NCBI GenBank assembly: GCA_028565635.1
Contig: JAOXYB010092606.1
Coordinates: forward strand, 9,463-22,088
Direction of reading: 5' to 3'
DNA: 12,626 nucleotides
Source: Phoronis ovalis
Taxonomy: Eukaryota; Phoronida; Phoronidae
In this document: positions 8,601-12,626 of the stretch, in pieces
How the letters are laid out: each line of letters opens with the position of its first letter
Numbering within the stretch: the first letter of the stretch is position 1
Notes under the pieces: model-generated
The model's database searches: none
What the model saw: only the letters and a program-made list of their open reading frames with translations
What the model was told of the DNA's origin: nothing
Program-made: the position numbers and the translations under genes

Positions 8601-11093
8601 TTATTTAGAATTTACTCAGTCGCATTCAGTCTACCACCTGTTTCATCAAGACAGTGATAGAAAATAAAAATCTGGAGAAAATTTATTTTGTTGCCTTTGG
8701 CAAAATTTGGGTTTACCTGTCACTTTTAATTTGTTGTTCTGCGTGGTACATGCGCGCTATGTAATTTGTCTACTTTATGTGAATTATCGTGCATTCACAG
8801 CGAAATTTCGATTAATTTGAAAATACTGTTGTTTTGAGATTGAAGTTGATAGACATGATAGAGACATTAACTATCACAAAAATAATAAATATTCATCTTT
8901 TTTCTTTTAAAGTAGAAATCATGAAATTTACATAGCTACTAGAGGGCGCTATCATGTAACCTCCGAAGCAGAGCTCTAGCCGTCACATTTTTTTTAACCT
9001 CCTATTTCGTTGCATATTACCGAGAAAAAATTGTACCATTCTTCTTAATTTGCGAATTTATGAATTTTCAAATAAGAGCATTTTCTAAATAAAACTATTT
9101 CTTGAAAGTTCATGTTAAATAGCCTAGTCAACTTGTACATATATCCCGATCTTTATTTACTGAGTGAGACTGACATTGATTGATTCGGATCCCGGGCGAG
9201 ATTCAGATGCGGAAATAGATTCGGACGCTGAATTCGGGCAGTATGAAGCAAGTTTGGCGTTACATTTTGGATACACTTCCTTCATGTAGCTGAATACTGG
9301 ATGGCTGTATACACAGTTTAAAATATCATAGTTTATCTTATGAGTACTATGATATAATTAAATAATGCAATATACTAGAATTAAACATGCCTCCACATAT
9401 ACCTCGTATTTAAAAATCAAGATTTTCAAGTTGGTGTCATTTCAAGACAATTCTCTTGATATGAAGTTGTCTTTTACAGTTTTTTTTGCATTAGACAACT
9501 ATCTGATTAAATTGTGTATTTTTGATGGAAATCCTCAACATTTAATTGAAGGTGATAATGATGTGCAAAACTTGCAAAAGAGTGCGACCAGGTTTCTCAG
9601 ATTCGAATTTAGGTAAAATTAGAAAGTTTGTTGAGGTCTAAACTTTTATTAAAGATAACATGCTATAAGACTTTAGATTTTAGGACACGCCCCTTTAATG
9701 ATAAAATTAAAATATTGGGTGGTCGTATTTCATAATTCACATCATTAGATTAGAATCGTTTCTTTTCTTCACACACATTGTTGAGAAAATAAGTAAAAGT
9801 TATTGCATGTATTCACCTGTCAGAAGTCATTAAACTTTGTTCGTAACAATGTTTAAACAAATTCTGAATGTAATAGTAACAAATTCAGAAAATTTAGTTT
9901 ATTTTGCTTTTTAGAACACATCATTTAGTGTATTACTGTTTCTATTACAAACAGACTATTTGCTATAAAAAAAGAAAGGGGATTAACACACTTTGTATTT
10001 TCCGTAGCAGTACGCTGATATTTCCGTGTTAGCTGTGTTAGCTAAATGTTCCGGAGAATATGTTTCTATTTTCGAAAGTTCTTTTAGTAAGCGTTTTTTG
10101 TTTTCCACGTCTATGACATAATATCTTTGTCCAGGTTCTCACAGACTATAAAGACAAAGTCAGCGTGTTTGTCCAGTTCTACAAATAGTACCAATTGCTA
10201 AAAATGGTCACCAAAGAAGTATTGCGTTAAAAAATCTCAAACGTTCGCCATGATAAGTGGAAAAACAATACTTATATTGAGTGATCAAGAGAAGTAGTCT
10301 TGATAGATCTTGTTTCTAAACAGTAATTCTTATTATAGGCTGTGCAGAGGCATATGAAGTTAGAATGCAAATGTCATGGAGTCAGCGGTTCGTGCGCTCT
10401 CAGAACTTGTTGGTTAGCCATGATGGAATTCAGACGTGTTGGAGATTTTCTAAGAAAAAAATATAATGGAGCCATACGAGTAATGATGGACCAAGCAGGC
10501 ACAGGACTATTAGTGGCCAATAAAAGTCATAAAAAGTTTACCAAAAATGATCTTGTATATTTTGAGCAATCACCTGACTATTGTGAAGAAGATGATCTTA
10601 CTGGTTAGTACTGCGATATGAGGTGGTCAAGTGGCTTACACATATCGTTTATTGCTTTTATTCTGTACTTCATTTTTGTTTTACTTCTAGGCTTGTTACA
10701 ATTAAAATAATACATGTATAAAATATTTCCAAAAATGACTGCGACAAGATTCCAATAGCATTCTTTAATAATTCATAAAATGGCTAGTTTCAAATATTGC
10801 GACTAAAAGACCATTTCTTCCTTTTAGGTTCTCTTGGAACCACGGGAAGAGAATGTAACAAAACTTCCCTTAGTACAGACGGATGTGACATCATGTGTTG
10901 CGGACGTGGTTATGACACCAAAACTGTTAAACGAACAACAAAATGCGAATGTAAATTTCATTGGTGTTGTTATGTTAAATGTCGAGAATGTACAGAATGG
11001 GTGGACGTGCACACGTGTAAGGGTCCCGCCAACAACATAGTACCTGGAGTTAGTTTGAGAAAATCCAAACGTTTGAAAAAGGACGCGAAGTGA
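2614..11093 (+). CDS. Wnt2: Wnt2-subfamily secreted glycoprotein ligand, five coding exons
   Basis: Join 2614-2690, 6039-6274, 7930-8207, 10339-10603 and 10828-11093 gives 373 residues in one frame, against 360 for human WNT2. Wnts are lipid-modified secreted ligands for Frizzled and LRP5/6. A signal peptide spans residues 1-23 ([20 protein letters not shown], then VDS|TWW). Subfamily blocks include [10 protein letters not shown] (106-115), SITRACS (123-129), WGGCSDN (155-161), [17 protein letters not shown] (181-197), [17 protein letters not shown] (206-222), [13 protein letters not shown] (267-279), MCCGRGYDT (308-316), CKFHWCC (327-333) and VDVHTCK (344-350). S213 is the expected Porcupine acylation site. 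Sequons are at N87, N258 and N296. All 24 cysteines of human WNT2 are present, plus an extra C166. The C-terminus has an added basic tail. The ATG at 2614 is the first in frame after a TGA at 2545-2547 and has a strong context (AACATGG). Assignment to Wnt2 rather than Wnt4 or Wnt5 rests on matches such as [14 protein letters not shown] and the Trp-Trp after the signal peptide. Confidence 0.96.
3808..3856 (+). repeat. Unbroken 19-bp hairpin, stable only as plus-strand RNA
   Basis: Bases 3808-3826 pair with 3838-3856 with no mismatch or bulge: 13 Watson-Crick pairs and six G-U pairs, around an 11-nt loop. The tip arms CAGATGT and ACATCTG are exact. On the minus strand the six G-U pairs would become A-C mismatches, so any RNA structure would belong to the Wnt2 intron transcript. 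The left arm contains a short TG run, which can produce such pairings by chance. The stem is short for a standard microRNA precursor. Confidence 0.35.
4821..4834. repeat. Perfect 14-bp palindrome with STAT-like spacing
   Basis: ATTTCCCGGGAAAT is its own reverse complement. It contains TTC-N4-GAA, the spacing associated with STAT6-type sites. It lies in AT-rich intron 1, where such a GC core is unusual. No function is shown. Confidence 0.3.
5671..5690. repeat. Short inverted repeat CCATATT / AATATGG
   Basis: Seven-base arms (5671-5677 and 5684-5690) match exactly around GGCCGT. The arms resemble half CArG boxes, but neither side has six A/T bases between CC and GG. This is a simple sequence observation with no assigned role. 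Confidence 0.3.
6039..6274 (+). CDS. Wnt2: Wnt2 coding exon 2 (start of the N-terminal domain)
   Basis: Completes W26 and codes for residues 27-104 plus one base. Cysteines are C42, C56, C77 and C88, all with counterparts in human WNT2. Diagnostic strings are [25 protein letters not shown] and [11 protein letters not shown]87-C-S is a sequon; human WNT2 has WNCN here, which is not. The first eleven residues after Trp-Trp are variable. Acceptor CTTGTAG|G; donor GGGAG|GTACGT; the next intron is phase 1. Confidence 0.96.
6275..7929 (+). other. Wnt2 intron 2 (1655 bp)
   Basis: Donor GTACGT; acceptor CATTTATAG, with a weak pyrimidine tract. AT-rich and apparently non-coding. It contains a degenerate 10-bp tandem repeat at 7442-7491, two copies of GTTAGAAC near its 5' end (6323-6330, 6355-6362) and a (AAAAT)n-like run near 6601. 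An imperfect inverted repeat sits at 7191-7241, with CTTCTG/CAGAAG and TTTAATTC/GAATTAAA arms. An 80-codon minus-strand frame at 6841-6599 shows nothing recognisable. Confidence 0.9.
7442..7491. repeat. Degenerate 10-bp tandem repeat, about five units
   Basis: Successive 10-mers from 7442 read TTTCGTGGTA, TTTCGCGGTA, TTTCGTTAGA, ACTCGTTAGA and AGTTCGTTAC. The first two differ at one base, and the third and fourth at two. Related GTTAGAAC and TTCGTTAAT strings occur elsewhere in intron 2. This looks like a small decaying minisatellite. Confidence 0.4.
7930..8207 (+). CDS. Wnt2: Wnt2 coding exon 3 (central N-terminal domain)
   Basis: Completes G105 and codes for residues 106-197. It carries [34 protein letters not shown] and [15 protein letters not shown], the strongest Wnt2-like blocks. 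Conserved cysteines are C128, C136, C138 and C158. C166 in RYGCEFSR has no counterpart in human WNT2, which has Ile there, or WNT2B, which has Val. A four-serine run (116-119) follows the conserved FVYGV. Acceptor TTTATAG|GC; donor GGAAG|GTGAGG; the next intron is phase 0, splitting AGRK from AV. Confidence 0.97.
8936..8949 (+). promoter_or_regulatory. CTCF-like motif in Wnt2 intron 3
   Basis: CTACTAGAGGGCGC matches the consensus CCASYAGRKGGCRS at 13 of 14 positions. The mismatch is T for C at position 2. It is in the same orientation as the weaker upstream motif at 1364-1377. AGAGGGCGC strings also occur inside dispersed repeats in some animal genomes, so binding is only a possibility. Confidence 0.35.
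9164..9289 (+). pseudogene. Possible coding relic with three Asp-Ser-Asp repeats in intron 3
   Basis: Between an in-frame TGA (9161-9163) and TAG (9287-9289) lies a 41-codon open frame. It contains [20 protein letters not shown], which is three 18-base units at 9182-9199, 9200-9217 and 9218-9235. Units 2 and 3 differ at four codons; three of these changes are synonymous (TCA/TCG, GAT/GAC, GCG/GCT). That pattern suggests the sequence once coded for protein. It is richer in G and C than the flanks. Acidic Asp/Ser/Glu runs like this occur near the N-terminus of some DNA-transposon transposases, but I cannot name a family. No clear start codon or good splice sites are visible. Confidence 0.3.
9323..9355. 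repeat. Hairpin with 10-bp perfect arms in intron 3
   Basis: ATATCATAGT (9323-9332) and ACTATGATAT (9346-9355) are exact reverse complements around a 13-nt loop. It lies 34 bases after the Asp-Ser-Asp relic and may mark the edge of the same decayed insertion, or be chance in AT-rich DNA. Confidence 0.35.
10339..10603 (+). CDS. Wnt2: Wnt2 coding exon 4 (acylated hairpin)
   Basis: Codes for residues 198-285 and one base of G286. It opens with [20 protein letters not shown]213 corresponds to the serine that Porcupine palmitoleoylates in other Wnts and that fits the Frizzled groove. C207, C209, C216 and C221 frame this hairpin. [19 protein letters not shown] and [11 protein letters not shown] follow the WNT2 pattern closely. 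N258-K-S is a sequon not present in human WNT2. [13 protein letters not shown] ends the domain. Acceptor TTATTATAG|GC; donor ACTG|GTTAGT; the next intron is phase 1. Confidence 0.97.
10604..10827 (+). other. Wnt2 intron 4 (224 bp)
   Basis: The shortest intron. Donor GTTAGT; acceptor CCATTTCTTCCTTTTAG has the best pyrimidine tract in the gene. No internal features seen. Confidence 0.92.
10828..11093 (+). CDS. Wnt2: Wnt2 coding exon 5 (C-terminal cysteine-rich domain)
   Basis: Completes G286 and codes for residues 287-373, then TGA at 11091-11093. Eleven cysteines match human WNT2 one for one: C295, C305, C309, C310, C325, C327, C332, C333, C337, C340 and C349. N296-K-T is a sequon at the same place as human CNLTS. 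CKFHWCC (327-333) lies in the finger that touches Frizzled in the XWnt8 structure. After HTCK the protein runs 12 residues longer than human WNT2 and ends in a basic tail ([11 protein letters not shown]). Acceptor TTTTAG|GT. Confidence 0.97.
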
Positions 11094-11396
11094 AACGATA
11101 ATTTCCGTTAAAAATGTCCGCCGTGGTTGTGAAATCATACTGTTTTTAAAAATGTCAAAAGAAGATATAATGTCACTGCTGTACCTATATCTTTTCAAGT
11201 TTTGTACGTACGTATAAGATAGCTATTTACATCATTTGGTACAAAAAGTACATTGATTAAACTTCTACATAGTAACATTCAGTTAGAAATATTCGTTGGA
11301 CAATGCTTGCTCATCTCTATACGCAAACACTTCTCTGGATAATGTTTCGGGTGTTCGTTTATATTCTCACCTAAACAATTTAATTTGTTTTAGATG

Positions 11397-11410
11397 TTAT
11401 TTATTTATTT
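11397..11410 (+). promoter_or_regulatory. AU-rich element in the predicted 3' UTR
   Basis: TTATTTATTTATTT contains two overlapping ATTTA pentamers and a full TTATTTATT nonamer, 304 bases after the stop codon. In animal mRNAs this class of element promotes fast decay. It acts only if the transcript extends past the ATTAAA at 11256. An AT-rich genome can make such strings by chance. Confidence 0.35.
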
Positions 11411-12050
11411 CTCCATCATAAAACAGGTGAAAGTGTTTTGTGAATTTTTTTTATGAGCCGAGCATGTTTGCGCCTTTTTTATTAGTTGTACATGTAACTG
11501 TAAAAGAGCATAATCACATATAAGAATGTATTACTAGCTCCGTGAAGGTTCACGCGGTCCAGATAGCGCTGATCAATCCCTCATGTAACAGAATTTCAGC
11601 TGTACCATTTGTTCTTCAGAAGCTTTGGCATTTCTTCTATAAAACCGGACAATACACATGTTTGGAAACCATACTTTAACCATTGAGACTTACATGGTAC
11701 GAAGAACAATTATTTTTAAAGGTGCTTTTCAGATAGTAAGCAAATTTGTCCTGAAATACATTAAAAAGATATTTTAATTAACCGTGAGGGAGGAACGAAT
11801 TCTGACGCTGTGTACATGATTTAAGATTCTAAGCTTGGTGGCAGGGGTTGATGAGATAGGATTGTACATTCTATGGTAATCCTGTACTTCTGTATTTTTT
11901 GTGTAAGCAAATGATCTGAACGCAACAAAGCTGCGTACAAGTTTTCTTACACTAATTCGTCTAGAATTTGCAGCACCACAGGACATATAACGTGTAAAAC
12001 ATTTCTCCATGCTTGTGTAGGCGGATTGGTGTTTAGGCGCCATTTAGACA

Positions 12051-12056
12051 AATAAA
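12051..12056 (+). terminator. Candidate poly(A) signal AATAAA for Wnt2
   Basis: First canonical AATAAA after the stop codon, which would give a 3' UTR of roughly 1 kb. The downstream sequence is not clearly GT-rich. The variant ATTAAA at 11256-11261 would give a much shorter UTR of about 0.2 kb, and both could be used. Confidence 0.3.
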
Positions 12057-12626
12057 TTATTTAAGAACATGTAAGAAACCAAGCATTCGATTTTCATTAA
12101 AGGTTACAGTAAATGTGCTCATACCGTTTATGAACTATATAAATAGAATTTGTTGACAGGTTATGGAAGCACATCAAAACGTAAGCTGTAAACTATTGTG
12201 ACAGAATTATATTGTTGTATATTGAATATATTAATATCTGATTTCTATCAAACTTTTGTAGTTTTTGTGATGTTAGACACCAACTTGAACATTACTACAC
12301 ATGTTTACTATGAGTAAGGAATTAGACTTAATACAAACCTCGCGGGGCATCACCGATTTTTCGTTCTACTTCATTACTAAATGTTTAATCTACGACTGAA
12401 TACTGGTATTTTTTTTTAAATCACAAGCAAACACTACATCTCATCTCCAAAAAAATCCCGTTTTGTGCCATACAATAAAATTTGGTAGTTTGTATTTCAG
12501 CATCTGAATATAGCTAGGATAATTGCCAATGCTGTTTACAGATATATCGTTCTAGAAATTAAGAGATTGCGATGCGGTTTCTTGACTCACAATTTCAAAA
12601 AGTTCTGCAATCGCTTTTAAAGGGAA

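Larger units (their letters stand above)
8208..10338 (+). other. Wnt2 intron 3 (2131 bp)
   Basis: Donor GTGAGG; acceptor TTCTTATTATAG. Mostly AT-rich non-coding sequence. It contains a CTCF-like motif (8936-8949), a GC-richer short frame with Asp-Ser-Asp repeats (9164-9289), a 10-bp hairpin (9323-9355) and a 9-bp tandem duplication of GTGTTAGCT (10026-10043). An 83-codon plus-strand frame at 9365-9616 directly follows the hairpin; it may be chance or part of the same relic. Confidence 0.9.
11094..12626 (+). other. Wnt2 3' UTR and downstream flank
   Basis: No gene is visible on either strand; a minus-strand frame of 89 codons at 12043-11774 has no recognisable content. The near part is presumably 3' UTR. 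It holds a variant poly(A) hexamer ATTAAA at 11256-11261, an AU-rich element at 11397-11410, a small hairpin CGTGAA-GG-TTCACG at 11541-11554, and AATAAA at 12051-12056 and 12474-12479. I cannot tell which hexamer ends the mRNA. Confidence 0.7.

Noticed and set aside
10824-11198. 124-codon minus-strand frame and a second plus-strand frame (10834-11040) over exon 5
   Set aside because: Both are shadows of the cysteine-rich Wnt2 exon 5, which is unambiguous.
11774-12043. 89-codon minus-strand frame in the 3' flank
   Set aside because: No recognisable domain and no matching promoter or poly(A) context; probably chance.

Overview
This is an AT-rich animal genomic window. It has GT-AG introns, a split secreted-ligand gene and long non-coding stretches, and no bacterial or phage features. 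The only gene I can name is a complete Wnt2-subfamily ligand on the plus strand, in five coding exons from 2614 to 11093. It encodes a predicted 373-residue protein. The divergence from vertebrate WNT2 and the AT-rich, fairly compact introns suggest a marine invertebrate, possibly a mollusc or another lophotrochozoan. That placement is a weak inference.

Layout: positions 513 down to 1 hold the N-terminal 171 codons of a second gene on the minus strand, open to the left edge of the window. I do not recognise the family. It is divergent from Wnt2, with about 2.1 kb between the two start codons. The shared interval 514-2613 carries a cluster of YY1-like AANATGGC motifs, a possible tiny upstream coding exon for the minus-strand gene, a GC-richer stem-loop, a CTCF-like core and, close to Wnt2, a perfect CArG box followed by three upstream ATGs.

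Wnt2 follows with introns of 3348, 1655, 2131 and 224 bp (phases 2, 1, 0, 1). All junctions are GT-AG and the joined frame is continuous. The protein has a signal peptide, all 24 cysteines seen in human WNT2, the acylated-serine motif CHGVSGSC and the C-terminal CKFHWCC and HTCK blocks. Oddities are a 25th cysteine (C166) and a lysine/arginine-rich C-terminal extension.

The introns are mostly featureless AT-rich sequence. Exceptions are a long G-U-tolerant hairpin in intron 1, a degenerate 10-bp tandem repeat in intron 2, and a GC-richer relic in intron 3 with three 6-codon Asp-Ser-Asp repeats. The 3' flank 11094-12626 has an AU-rich element and candidate poly(A) signals but no second gene that I can see. 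I found no new multi-gene system. The window reads as a developmental signalling gene beside an unidentified, probably broadly expressed, divergent neighbour.
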